Assembly: GCF_006715225.1 (NCBI RefSeq)
Contig: NZ_VFMU01000001.1
Span: 1,116,001 to 1,180,000, forward strand
Direction of reading: 5' to 3'
Origin: Arthrobacter sp. SLBN-112
GTDB lineage: Bacteria > Actinomycetota > Actinomycetes > Actinomycetales > Micrococcaceae
DNA length: 64,000 bases
Part shown: in pieces, positions 31,500 to 39,588 of the stretch
Layout: each line of letters begins with the position of its first letter
Numbering within the stretch: position 1 is the stretch's first letter
The notes under the pieces: model-generated
Database searches by the model: none
The model's input: only the letters and a program-made list of their open reading frames with translations
What the model was told of the DNA's origin: nothing
Made by a program: the position numbers and the translations under genes

Positions 31500-32824
31500 T
31501 TCCCGAGGGTGCCATTCATGTTCTCGGCGAACTGCTGCGGGGTGATCGACTTCAGGAACAGCTGGTCGATGTTGTTCAGCAGGGCCTCCGCTGCGGTGGG
31601 GCTCAGCGCCTGGTCCCAGGACTGCTGGAAGCTCGGCGCGTTCTTGGCCATGTCGTAGACGTAGTTCAGGAACTCCTTGTCAGGGGAGGTGTTCAGCTTG
31701 TCCTCGATGCCGTTGACAATGGGAACCGAGCCGGAGTTGATGTAGGCGTCAATGACGGTGTCGGTCAGGATCCCGTCCTTGAAGAACTTCTTGGCGGACT
31801 CCTTTTCCTTGTCACTGGCCTTGGCGGAAATGGACATGTAGGCGGCCGGGTTGCCGACGCCGTTCTTCGGGTCACCCTTGCCGCCGGCAACGGTGGGGAA
31901 CGGGACGAAGCCGAGTTTTCCGTCCTGGACGAAGTTCTGGCCGGCCTTCTTCATGGCGCCGTAGGTCCAGGAACCGTGCAGCATCATGGCAGCCTTGCCG
32001 GAGAACAGGAGCGCCTGGTCTGCCTGGGAGTCCGCGGTGATGGAGGAGAAGCCCTTGATGAAGCCTTCGGCAGAGACCAGTTCCTGGATTTTGGTGCCGG
32101 TCTCGATCACGGCAGGGTCCAGCCAGGCATTGGGCTTGCCTTCGAAGATGGCCTTGAAGACCTCGGGCCCGCCGATGCGGTCCAGCAGGTATTCCAGCCA
32201 CATCATGGAGGTCCAGCGTGACTGGCCGCCCAGTGAGAACGGTGCAACACCCATCCCATTGAAGGTCTTCACCAGCGACATGATGTCGTCCCAGGTCTTG
32301 GGCGGCTGGACGCCTGCCTTCTGGAAGAGTTCCTTGTTGTAGAAGAGCACGATCGGGGCGACGTACTGGTTGGGCAGGGCATAGATCTTGCCGTTGACAG
32401 TGGCTGCTCCGAAGACGGACGGGAAGAACTTCTTCTTCAGGTCCGGGTTCTGGTCAAACCAGCCGGTGAGGTCCTCCACCTGGTTGGCCTCGGCGTAGGT
32501 CTTCAGGCCACCGCCGCCCCAGCCGTAGATGATGGTGGGTGCCTGGTTGGCGCCGATCGCGGTCTTGATCTTGGTCTTGTACGCGTCGTTCTGGAAATAG
32601 GTGACCGTGATCTTGTCGGCGGAGTTTGCCGAATTGAAGGCATCCACCGCTTTCTGCATGGTGGTCTGGTTCGGCTCGCCGGACAGGTACCACATGCTGG
32701 CGCCCCCGCCGCCGCTGGAGGCGCCCGGTCCGGACGTCCCGCAGGCACTGGTTGCGGCAACGGCAAAGGGAGTAAGGGCAGCGAGGGCGAGGAAAGAGCG
32801 CCGGGAGGTCTGGGGTTGCTTCAT
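31496..32824 (-). CDS. Sugar ABC transporter substrate-binding lipoprotein (442 aa)
   Basis: The signal sequence begins MKQPQTSRRSFLALAALTPFAVAATSACG: a twin-arginine-like SRRSF, a hydrophobic core and a lipobox ending in Cys28, followed by a Gly/Ser linker. The mature part is an extracellular solute-binding protein family 1 type (WGGGGLKTYAEANQVEDLTGWF, GKIYALPNQYVAPIVLFYNKELFQKAG, GKAAMMLHGSWTYG). It delivers an oligosaccharide to the adjacent permeases. It is the first gene of a seven-gene operon. A TCGAAATATTTCGA palindrome lies 55 nt upstream of its start, the probable operator of the divergent LacI protein. Confidence 0.9.
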   Translation of the reverse strand: MKQPQTSRRSFLALAALTPFAVAATSACGTSGPGASSGGGGASMWYLSGEPNQTTMQKAVDAFNSANSADKITVTYFQNDAYKTKIKTAIGANQAPTIIYGWGGGGLKTYAEANQVEDLTGWFDQNPDLKKKFFPSVFGAATVNGKIYALPNQYVAPIVLFYNKELFQKAGVQPPKTWDDIMSLVKTFNGMGVAPFSLGGQSRWTSMMWLEYLLDRIGGPEVFKAIFEGKPNAWLDPAVIETGTKIQELVSAEGFIKGFSSITADSQADQALLFSGKAAMMLHGSWTYGAMKKAGQNFVQDGKLGFVPFPTVAGGKGDPKNGVGNPAAYMSISAKASDKEKESAKKFFKDGILTDTVIDAYINSGSVPIVNGIEDKLNTSPDKEFLNYVYDMAKNAPSFQQSWDQALSPTAAEALLNNIDQLFLKSITPQQFAENMNGTLGK

Positions 32825-32878
32825 TGCTTCTCCATTGTGATTTGCAGTTGGGTTCCGGTCGTCATCTTCGACAGTCCT

Positions 32879-32892
32879 TCGAAATATTTCGA
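32879..32892. promoter_or_regulatory. Probable LacI operator for the sugar ABC operon
   Basis: TCGAAATATTTCGA is a perfect 14-bp palindrome of the LacI type, 55 nt upstream of the binding-protein start. The LacI gene at 33063 carries a 12/14 match in front of its own start. Confidence 0.7.
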
Positions 32893-33044
32893 CTCGGTGA
32901 TATAAGTCACGTTGTAAACTAAAGCGGGAAAATCCCGCGCGGTCAAGGGATCATGGAGGATATTTTTTCCGTCACGACCCGAGTTCCTCATGGGCCTTGA
33001 CCCGCGAAGAGCCTGTTCTGCACAATGAAAACGTTTCCCCACCT

Positions 33045-33058
33045 TCGAAAGATTGCGA
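33045..33058. promoter_or_regulatory. Second LacI site, probably autoregulatory
   Basis: TCGAAAGATTGCGA matches the palindrome at 32879-32892 in 12 of 14 positions and ends 4 nt before the LacI start codon. It therefore also covers the ribosome-binding region. A LacI-like GAAAACGTTTCC lies at 33027-33038. Confidence 0.5.
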
Positions 33059-33062
33059 ACCC

Positions 33063-34106
33063 ATGACGACCAGATTGTCGGAGCGGAATAAGCCCACGCT
33101 CGCTACGGTGGCCAGGCAGGCAGGGGTTTCGGCCCCCACGGTGTCCAAAGTGGTGAACGGCCGTGACGACGTTGCCCCCGAAACCAGGGCCAGGATCCTT
33201 GCCGCACTGGAGCAGGCGGGGTATCAGTCCCCGCTGCAGCGACGGGCCGCCGCGGAAAGCGGGACCGTGGTTGAAGTGGTGATCGACGTGCTCGACTCCG
33301 CCTACACCATCCAGGTCCTGAACGGCATCCTGCAGTCCGCGGCCGGCGCCGACGTCGAAATCCTGGTCAGCGTGACCGGTCAATCCACCCCTGGCCGCCA
33401 CACTCCGGAGCGCCGGGCGCAACGGATGCTGGAAGAGGGCCGGGCCGGGATGATCGTGGTGACCTCGGCCTTCAGTGAGGCGCAACTGCATGCGTTCAGG
33501 CGCCGCCAGATTCCCGTCGTCGTCATTGATCCCCTGAATCCGCCCTCAGCGGATGTTGTCAGCGTTGGCGCCACCAACTGGGCCGGCGGAAAAGCGGCCA
33601 CCGAACACCTGTTGGGACTGGGACACCGCCGTATCGCTTACATCGGCGGCATAGAGGGCGCCGAATGCAACCAAGCGCGGTTGCACGGCTACATGGCCGC
33701 CCTCATGGCACAGGGCATCAAGGTGGACCCCAGCTACATTGTGTCCGGCGGCCGGTTCCGGACCGAGAGCGGGGTCAGCGGCTTTAAGGAGCTGCTGAAG
33801 CTCGACTCCCTTCCCACGGCCATCTTTGCCGGCAGCGACGCCATTGCCCTGGGTGTGCTGAGCGAAGCGCGGCACCATGGGATCAGGGTTCCCGAAGACA
33901 TCAGCCTCATCGGTTTCGACGGCACCAACCAGGGTGAGCAATCCGTGCCATCGTTGAGCTCTGTGGCCCAGCCGCTCGAGGAGATGGGCCGGGCGGCCCT
34001 CGGGTCGCTGCTGCGCCAGGTGCGCGGCGAAGTCCTGGATTCCCACCGGGTGGAACTGGCCACCCAGGTCATCGTCCGTGAATCCACCGCTCCTCCGGCC
34101 GGCTGA
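33063..34106 (+). CDS. LacI-family transcriptional regulator (347 aa)
   Basis: The helix-turn-helix (about residues 10-60) reads KPTLATVARQAGVSAPTVSKVVNGRDDVAPETRARI, with the hinge helix YQSPLQRRAA. The periplasmic-binding-protein-like effector domain follows, with LGLGHRRIAYIGGI, IFAGSDAIALGVLSEARHHGIRVPEDISLIGFDG and a final TQVIVRESTAPP. It is divergent from the ABC operon and 10 nt upstream of an enolase-superfamily dehydratase. The ligand is probably a pathway sugar. Confidence 0.9.
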   Translation: MTTRLSERNKPTLATVARQAGVSAPTVSKVVNGRDDVAPETRARILAALEQAGYQSPLQRRAAAESGTVVEVVIDVLDSAYTIQVLNGILQSAAGADVEILVSVTGQSTPGRHTPERRAQRMLEEGRAGMIVVTSAFSEAQLHAFRRRQIPVVVIDPLNPPSADVVSVGATNWAGGKAATEHLLGLGHRRIAYIGGIEGAECNQARLHGYMAALMAQGIKVDPSYIVSGGRFRTESGVSGFKELLKLDSLPTAIFAGSDAIALGVLSEARHHGIRVPEDISLIGFDGTNQGEQSVPSLSSVAQPLEEMGRAALGSLLRQVRGEVLDSHRVELATQVIVRESTAPPAG

Positions 34107-34116
34107 AAGACGTTAG

Positions 34117-35304
34117 ATGAAAATAACCAACCTCGATACGGTGGTGGTGGACTTCTACCGGACCAACCTCATCTTCGTGCGGCTCACGACCGATGAAGGC
34201 CTCACCGGTATCGCCGAGGCCACCCTCGAAGGGCAGGAACACGCGGTCCGCGGCGCGGTTGCCGTCCTCGCCGATGCTGTCAGGGGCAAGGACCCCACCA
34301 GGATCACGCAGACCATTTATGAGGTGAACCGGGACGCCTATTGGCGTGGCGGCCCGGTGTCCATGACGGCACTCAGCGCCCTTGAGATGGCGATGTGGGA
34401 TGTTTCGGCCCGCGCCCTTGGGGTCCCGGTCCACCGGATGCTGGGTGGACAGGTACGTGACAGGGTCCGGGCCTACGCCAACGGCTGGTTCTCCGGAGCC
34501 AAGACGCCTGAAGAATTTGCTGAGGCAGCCGTACATACAGTTGCCCAAGGTTTCCGTGGACTGAAGTGGGACCCTTTCGAGGCCGCGGATCTTTTCCTGG
34601 AACCGCGCGACCTGCGGCGCATGCTTGAGCCCGTTGCCGCGGTGCGGGAGGCGGTGGGCGATGACGTTGAATTGTTCATCGAAGGCCACGGCCGCTTTGA
34701 TGTCCCCACGGCCATCCGGGTGGCACGTGAAATGGAGCAGTTCCAGCCGGTGTTCTTCGAGGAGCCCTGCCCGCCGGACGGAATCGATGCACTCATCGAG
34801 GTGCGCAGCAAGTCCCCGGTTGCCATTGCCGCGGGCGAGCGGTGGATGGGACGGAACGTCTTCATCCCCGCCCTGGCAGGCAAGGCTGTGGACTATATCC
34901 AGCCGGATGCCACACACGCCGGCGGACTGCTGGAACTCTCATTCATTTCCACGCTCGCCTCAGCCCACTATGTGCCGTTCGCCCCCCATAATCCGAGCGG
35001 GCCGCTCAGTACTGCGGCAACGCTGCAGCTTGGCGCGGCGCTGCCGAATTTCCGGTACCTGGAAATCATGGCCACGGATGTGCCGTGGCGCAGTGAGATT
35101 TCGAACGAGCGCCTCGAGTTGACGGAGGAGGGCGACGTCATGATCCCAGAAGGAGTCGGACTTGGTATCGAGCTCGACTTTGACGCGATCGCCGAGCACC
35201 CTTTCACACCGCATCCCATGCGGATCTTCAGCGACGTGGTGGCCGATATCCGGCCGCCGGACGCGCGGTCCTACTTCAACCTCGAGCGCACGTCCGCCAA
35301 GTGA
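34117..35304 (+). CDS. Enolase-superfamily dehydratase, galactonate/gluconate dehydratase-like (395 aa)
   Basis: This is a mandelate-racemase-family enzyme. The N-terminal cap begins MKITNLDTVVVDFYRTNLIFVRLTTDEG. Barrel residues include GLKWDPF (a Lys-x-Asp in place of KxK), LFIEGHGRFD (metal Glu plus His, as in galactonate/gluconate dehydratases), FFEEPCPPD, IAAGERW and VPFAPHNPSGPL with the terminal His. It should remove water from a sugar acid. It lies 10 nt behind the LacI gene, so the two are co-transcribed; its product would feed the same glycoside pathway or a parallel one. Substrate assignment is tentative. Confidence 0.8.
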   Translation: MKITNLDTVVVDFYRTNLIFVRLTTDEGLTGIAEATLEGQEHAVRGAVAVLADAVRGKDPTRITQTIYEVNRDAYWRGGPVSMTALSALEMAMWDVSARALGVPVHRMLGGQVRDRVRAYANGWFSGAKTPEEFAEAAVHTVAQGFRGLKWDPFEAADLFLEPRDLRRMLEPVAAVREAVGDDVELFIEGHGRFDVPTAIRVAREMEQFQPVFFEEPCPPDGIDALIEVRSKSPVAIAAGERWMGRNVFIPALAGKAVDYIQPDATHAGGLLELSFISTLASAHYVPFAPHNPSGPLSTAATLQLGAALPNFRYLEIMATDVPWRSEISNERLELTEEGDVMIPEGVGLGIELDFDAIAEHPFTPHPMRIFSDVVADIRPPDARSYFNLERTSAK

Positions 35305-35323
35305 ACCGATAGGCGTGGAACAA

Positions 35324-35362
35324 TGCGGCCCGGACCGACATGGTCCGGGCCGCAGTGCTTTT
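35324..35362. terminator. Bidirectional terminator
   Basis: A 13-bp GC-rich stem (TGCGGCCCGGACC at 35324-35336 with its complement at 35342-35354), a GACAT loop and a following GTGCTTTT. It lies between the convergent dehydratase and xylanase genes. Confidence 0.9.
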
Positions 35363-35381
35363 GGCGGTATTTAGCAGGCTG

Positions 35382-36548
35382 CTACTTCTGGTAGGCGGGG
35401 TGGTGGGCGTCGCGCTGCTCTCCGCCCGGGTTTGCCTTCAGGAGGGTGGACTGCAGCGCGTAGTACGAAGGCTTGCGGGTGTAGTCCTCCCACATCACGG
35501 TAGCCTCCCCCTCCTTGGCGAAGAAGACCGGGACCCAGGAGTACTTGTCGTTAAAGCCCCAGATGGTGAACGACTTGCAGTGCCCGACGTTCAGGCATGC
35601 TTCGAGGGCCAGCTGGTAGTAGCTTGCCTGCTTCTGCAGTTGTGCCGCGGTGGGCTTGGTTCCCGCGGGGACGTCCATCCGTACGTCGATTTCGGTGATG
35701 GACGTTTCCAACCCCAGATCGTTGAAGCGCTGGAGGTTGGTTTGCAGGTCTCCGGGGAAGCCGTACCGCGTGCTGAGGTGCCCCTGTACCGCGAAGCCGT
35801 CGACCTGGACGCCTGCGGCCCGAAGCTTCGGAATGAGCGCCAGGTAGGCGTTGCTCTTCGCGTTGACGCTTTCCACGCCGTAATCATTGAAGAAGAGCTT
35901 GGCGTTCGGATCCGCTTCGTGAGCCCACCGGAAGGCGTCGGCGATGATCTCCGGGCCAAGTTCCCGGATCCAGATGTTGTCCGTGGTCCTGAGGGTGCCG
36001 TCGCCGTTGAAAATCTCATTGGCTACATCCCACTGCTGGATCTTGCCTGCGTACCGACCAACAACTGTACTGATGTGGTCCTTCAGGATGGAACGGAGTT
36101 CGACCTTGCTGAAGCTGCCCTGCTCCAGCCAGGCGGGGTTCTGGCTGTGCCAGAACAGCGTGTGGCCGCGCACAACCTGGCCGTGCTGCTGCGCGAACTC
36201 GACGATGGCGTCCATCTCCGCGAAGCGGTACTGGTCCCGCTGGGGGTGGATGAATTCCCACTTGGCTTGGTTTTCGGGTGAGACCGAGCTGAATTCCGCG
36301 GCCAGGACCTCACGGTATTGCTGGTCATAGGTGAAGGGGTTGGGGTAAGGCATGTTCTCATGATGTCCGCCGCCGGCAACTGCGGTGCCGATCCGGAAGT
36401 CCTTTGGTGCCGCCCAGCGCAGGGTGTCCTGCTTGGCAAGGCCTGGGGGCTGCGGGTTTTCGTTCCCGCCTGCGGAAGCAGGCAATGCAGTCGGAAGGAC
36501 GAACGTCGACGCCAACAACGCGGCGGCCACAAGTTTTGCAACCTTCAT
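35382..36548 (-). CDS. Secreted endo-1,4-beta-xylanase, GH10 (388 aa)
   Basis: A Sec signal peptide (residues 1-26, ending ALPASA) is followed by a single GH10 barrel. Diagnostic segments are VVRGHTLFWHSQNPAWL, WDVANEIF with the acid/base Glu178, FFNDYG, and SITEIDVR with the nucleophile Glu286, then FTIWGFNDKYSW. It cleaves internal xylan bonds outside the cell. No carbohydrate-binding module is attached. AAAGGAGAGC precedes the ATG. A 36-bp perfect palindrome lies 48 nt upstream, containing the TTCCGGAAATTTCCGGAA operator presumably read by the divergent LacI protein. Confidence 0.93.
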   Translation of the reverse strand: MKVAKLVAAALLASTFVLPTALPASAGGNENPQPPGLAKQDTLRWAAPKDFRIGTAVAGGGHHENMPYPNPFTYDQQYREVLAAEFSSVSPENQAKWEFIHPQRDQYRFAEMDAIVEFAQQHGQVVRGHTLFWHSQNPAWLEQGSFSKVELRSILKDHISTVVGRYAGKIQQWDVANEIFNGDGTLRTTDNIWIRELGPEIIADAFRWAHEADPNAKLFFNDYGVESVNAKSNAYLALIPKLRAAGVQVDGFAVQGHLSTRYGFPGDLQTNLQRFNDLGLETSITEIDVRMDVPAGTKPTAAQLQKQASYYQLALEACLNVGHCKSFTIWGFNDKYSWVPVFFAKEGEATVMWEDYTRKPSYYALQSTLLKANPGGEQRDAHHPAYQK

Positions 36549-36595
36549 CAAGAGCTCTCCTTTGAGATACGAGGTTTGGCAGCAGTGATGCGCTG

Positions 36596-36631
36596 ACCGG
36601 GACCTTCCGGAAATTTCCGGAAGGTCCCGGT
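36596..36631. promoter_or_regulatory. Perfect 36-bp palindrome with LacI-type core, xylanase promoter
   Basis: The arms of 18 bp are exact reverse complements. The centre is TTCCGGAAATTTCCGGAA (36605-36622). The two CCGG units are 10 bp apart, and a third TTCCGGA lies at 36647-36653. The same spacing recurs in front of the deacetylase at 37822. In RNA it would form a strong hairpin in the xylanase leader if transcription starts upstream of it. Confidence 0.8.
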
Positions 36632-36736
36632 TGAAGCCTAGAAACATTCCGGAGAGAACGTCAAGGGTTTTCAGAGAAAGTGTCCAGCTTTACGCGGCGG
36701 AGAGGGCCTATACTTGCAGCGGACCAGGAGGAATGC

Positions 36737-37765
36737 GTGCAGGAAAGCCAACGCCCGGCAGTCACGATCTCGGCCATTGCTGCCGAAGCGGGCGTGTCAG
36801 TGCCCACCGTTTCCCGTGTCCTTAACGGCCGCTCCGATGTTGCGCCGCGCACGCGTGAGCGCGTTGAAACCCTTCTCCGCGACCACGGATACCAGCGGCG
36901 CGGAGTCCGCCCGGAAGGCCGTTCAGGCCTTATTGACCTGGTCTTCAATGACCTGGACAGCCCTTGGGCCGTAGAGATCATCCGCGGAGTTGAGGAAGCC
37001 GCCAATGAGGCCGGCGCATCAACCGTAGTGTCGGCAATCCATCGCGGAACCAAGCCCGGCTCTACCCGCCAGTGGCTGGACAACGTCAGCGCCAGGGCAA
37101 GCGACGGGGCCATCCTGGTAACTACCGACCTCGACTCGTCCCTGCGGGCCGAACTGCAGCGCCTCCAGGTTCCCGCCGTTGTCGTGGATCCTGCCGGCGT
37201 GCCGGACCTTGACGTGCCCACCATCGGCGCCACGAACTGGACCGGCGCGGTTGGGGCAACGGAACACCTCACCGGAATTGGCCATCGCAGGATCGGCTTC
37301 GTAGCCGGAACGCCGGGGCTGTGGTGCAGCCGGGCCAGGCTGGACGGCTACCGGGCCGGTCTTGATGCGGCCGGAATCCCCTTCGATCCCAGCCTGGCGA
37401 TCGAGGGCGGCTTCGACTACCAGTCCGGGTTCCGGGCGGGGTGGAAACTGCTGGAACTGCCCGAGCCCCCCACTGCCGTCTTCGCCGCCAGCGACCAGAT
37501 GGCGCTCGGAGTCTATGAGGCCGTCCGCAAGAAGGGCCTTCGTGTTCCCGAGGACATCAGCGTGGTGGGCTTTGACGACCTGCCCGAGGCCCGGTGGGCA
37601 TCTCCTCCCCTCACCACCGTGCGTCAGCCCTTGGCTGAGATGGGAAAGCTCGCCGCCCGCACTGTGCTCCGGATGCTGCAGGGCGAAGTTGTTGAAAGCC
37701 CCCGCGTGGAACTCTCCACAAGGCTGGTAGTCCGCGAGAGCACCACTGCACCCCGCCAGGCCTGA
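36737..37765 (+). CDS. LacI-family transcriptional regulator of xylan genes (342 aa)
   Basis: The GTG start follows AGGAGG. The helix-turn-helix reads VTISAIAAEAGVSVPTVSRVLNGRSDVAPRTRERV. The effector domain contains LTGIGHRRIGFVAGTPGLWC, FAASDQMALGVYEAVRKKGLRVPEDISVVGFDDLPEARWASPPLTTV and STRLVVREST. It stands between the divergent xylanase and the downstream deacetylase, both of which have TTCCGGAA sites, so it probably represses xylan breakdown until xylooligosaccharides are present. The inducer is inferred. Confidence 0.9.
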   Translation: MQESQRPAVTISAIAAEAGVSVPTVSRVLNGRSDVAPRTRERVETLLRDHGYQRRGVRPEGRSGLIDLVFNDLDSPWAVEIIRGVEEAANEAGASTVVSAIHRGTKPGSTRQWLDNVSARASDGAILVTTDLDSSLRAELQRLQVPAVVVDPAGVPDLDVPTIGATNWTGAVGATEHLTGIGHRRIGFVAGTPGLWCSRARLDGYRAGLDAAGIPFDPSLAIEGGFDYQSGFRAGWKLLELPEPPTAVFAASDQMALGVYEAVRKKGLRVPEDISVVGFDDLPEARWASPPLTTVRQPLAEMGKLAARTVLRMLQGEVVESPRVELSTRLVVRESTTAPRQA

Positions 37766-37821
37766 TCCACCAGCCTGCACCCTTGACGCGGCACCGGAGA
37801 CGACTTTACGCTTGGCCCACT

Positions 37822-37837
37822 CCGGAAACTTCCGGAA
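37822..37837. promoter_or_regulatory. LacI-type operator before the deacetylase
   Basis: Two CCGGAAA units 10 bp apart (37822 and 37832), with a perfect TTCCGGAA at 37830-37837. This is the same geometry as the core of the xylanase palindrome. It lies 29 nt before the deacetylase start. Confidence 0.6.
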
Positions 37838-37865
37838 ACTTTTCAGCGACTTCAGTGAGGCAGCG

Positions 37866-38597
37866 ATGAATTTTCCACCACGACGCCCGGCGGCTGTGCG
37901 CAAGGCGGTACTGCCCATCTCTGCCACCATGTTGGCATTCGGCGCAGTCATCCCGGCGAGCCTTGCAGACGCCGTACCTGCCCACGCGGACCAGGCAACC
38001 ACCGCCACTGTTGATTCCACCCGGCATGAGGGCAAATATCTGAGCCTGACGTTTGACGACGGCCCCGACCCCATCAACACGCCCAAATTGCTGGCCGTCC
38101 TCGAGAAGCACCACGTCAAGGCAACCTTCTGCCTGTGGGGCGACCATGTAAAACAGTATCCGGACATCGTTCGCCAAATCGCGGACGCGGGACACCTGCT
38201 GTGCAACCACACCATGCACCACGACGACATGACCAACTGGAGCGCCGACGCCATCAGGGCCGACCTTGAAGAGACGAGTGCCGCGATTCGCGATGCGGTT
38301 CCGGATGCCGAAATCAACTACTTCCGGGCGCCCTATGGAAGCTGGGGCGGAACCCCGCAGGTGGCCGCGGACATGGGAATGCAGCCCCTGGGCTGGGCCA
38401 CCGCCTTCGGAGATTGGGAACCGCCGGGAACGGCGGAGCTGGTTCGGCGCCTGAGGGAAGGCATCACGCCAGGAGGCGTCGTGTTGATGCATGACGGCGG
38501 TGGAGACAGGGCCCAGACCATTGAAGCGGTTGACCAGATTATCCCCGAACTGAGGTCAGAGGGGTGGCGCTTCGACAAGCCCGCCCGCCGCGGCTGA
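37866..38597 (+). CDS. Secreted polysaccharide deacetylase (CE4/NodB domain) (243 aa)
   Basis: A basic n-region and hydrophobic core (residues 10-42, ending AHA) form a signal peptide. The NodB domain follows: LTFDDGPD with Asp64/Asp65, CNHTMHHDD with the metal His115 and His119, YFRAPYGSWG and VVLMHDGGGDR with the late His. CE4 enzymes remove acetyl groups from xylan, chitin or peptidoglycan. Sharing an operator with the GH10 xylanase points to acetylxylan. It lies 100 nt behind the LacI gene with its own operator. Confidence 0.88.
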   Translation: MNFPPRRPAAVRKAVLPISATMLAFGAVIPASLADAVPAHADQATTATVDSTRHEGKYLSLTFDDGPDPINTPKLLAVLEKHHVKATFCLWGDHVKQYPDIVRQIADAGHLLCNHTMHHDDMTNWSADAIRADLEETSAAIRDAVPDAEINYFRAPYGSWGGTPQVAADMGMQPLGWATAFGDWEPPGTAELVRRLREGITPGGVVLMHDGGGDRAQTIEAVDQIIPELRSEGWRFDKPARRG

Positions 38598-38668
38598 CTT
38601 TTCCGCGCGGCCCAACTCTCCCGGGGTCGGTCCGTCCGCGCGCGGAAGCATCAACCAGCAAGACCAAA

Positions 38669-38713
38669 GACGGCTGCCACCCCCGCCAAAAGAGCAGGGT
38701 GGCAGCCGTCGTT
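38669..38713. terminator. Bidirectional terminator
   Basis: A 14-bp stem (GACGGCTGCCACCC at 38669-38682 with its complement at 38697-38710), a 14-nt loop, then GTTT. It lies between the convergent deacetylase and the 38726 gene. Confidence 0.85.
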
Positions 38714-38725
38714 TGCAGGGCGTTC

Positions 38726-39586
38726 CTAGCGCTTGACTGCCTCGAGTTTGAGCATCTTGGCGATGACGCCGTCGAGTTCGGAGTCGTCGAAGATCCTCTT
38801 CCAGTCGTCCTTGATGATGGTGTCCTTGCCATACTGGATGGCGATCTCGCAGGCCTCGGAGAACGGGTTGGAACCGCGCAGGGCGTTGGTGAGAGCGATC
38901 TGGACGTGGCCGAACAGCATGGCCTTGGCGGCTTCTTCCGGGACGCCGGCCGTGTGGACGGTCTCGTGCAGGGCTTCGTTGAGCAGGGTGCCGATCATGC
39001 AGGCAACAGTTTCCACCAGGGTGGGTTCCAGAATGGCGAGCTGCTTGACGGTCACCCAGTGGACGTCGATGACGGGGGCGTAGATGGTGCGGATGACGGC
39101 TTCAGCACTGTCGCGGGTCGCAGCGGGGGCGTCCTCGTCGATGGCGGCCACGACGTTCTGGGGGGCGCCTTCGCCACCGAAGGTGTCGGCCCATTCTTCC
39201 TTCGTGGTGCGCTCCAGGAACACGGACGGGTGGCACGGGTGTGCAACTGCCTGGACGACGTCGTCGCGCTTTGCCAGCAGGCCGGCGTATGCGGCGGCGG
39301 GGTCCAGGGTGAGGAGGATGGCGCCGGACTTCATCTGGGGGACAACGCCTTCGGAGACGATGCCCAGTACGGTGTCCGGGACGGCCAGGATCACCACGTC
39401 GGCGCCCTTGACGGCGTCGTCGGTGGCGGTGATATCCCGGCCTTCTGCCTGGACGCGTTCCTGGCCGGCAGGCGAGTTTTCGCTGTAGAAGACGGTGTGG
39501 CTGGATTTCTGGAGGTTGCGCGAGACGCGCATCCCCATCTTGCCTCCGGCTCCGATGACGGCGACGGTCAAAGTTTCTGCTGACAT
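38726..39586 (-). CDS. D-apionate oxidoisomerase-like NAD(P)-binding dehydrogenase (286 aa)
   Basis: This protein of the 6-phosphogluconate-dehydrogenase type has a Rossmann N-terminus (LTVAVIGAGGKMGMRVSRNLQKS) and a helical C-terminal domain. Segments VILAVPDTVLGIVSEGVVPQMKSGAILLTLDPAAAYAG and AVAHPCHPSVFLERTTKEEW, read in order, fit the ApnO family, which oxidises and rearranges D-apionate to 3-oxo-isoapionate. It starts 2 nt after the preceding gene with AAGGAG. It is the last gene of an operon with erythrulose-type enzymes, exactly those needed downstream. Without context it would be called a putative phosphogluconate dehydrogenase-like protein. Confidence 0.7.
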   Translation of the reverse strand: MSAETLTVAVIGAGGKMGMRVSRNLQKSSHTVFYSENSPAGQERVQAEGRDITATDDAVKGADVVILAVPDTVLGIVSEGVVPQMKSGAILLTLDPAAAYAGLLAKRDDVVQAVAHPCHPSVFLERTTKEEWADTFGGEGAPQNVVAAIDEDAPAATRDSAEAVIRTIYAPVIDVHWVTVKQLAILEPTLVETVACMIGTLLNEALHETVHTAGVPEEAAKAMLFGHVQIALTNALRGSNPFSEACEIAIQYGKDTIIKDDWKRIFDDSELDGVIAKMLKLEAVKR

Positions 39587-39588
39587 TT

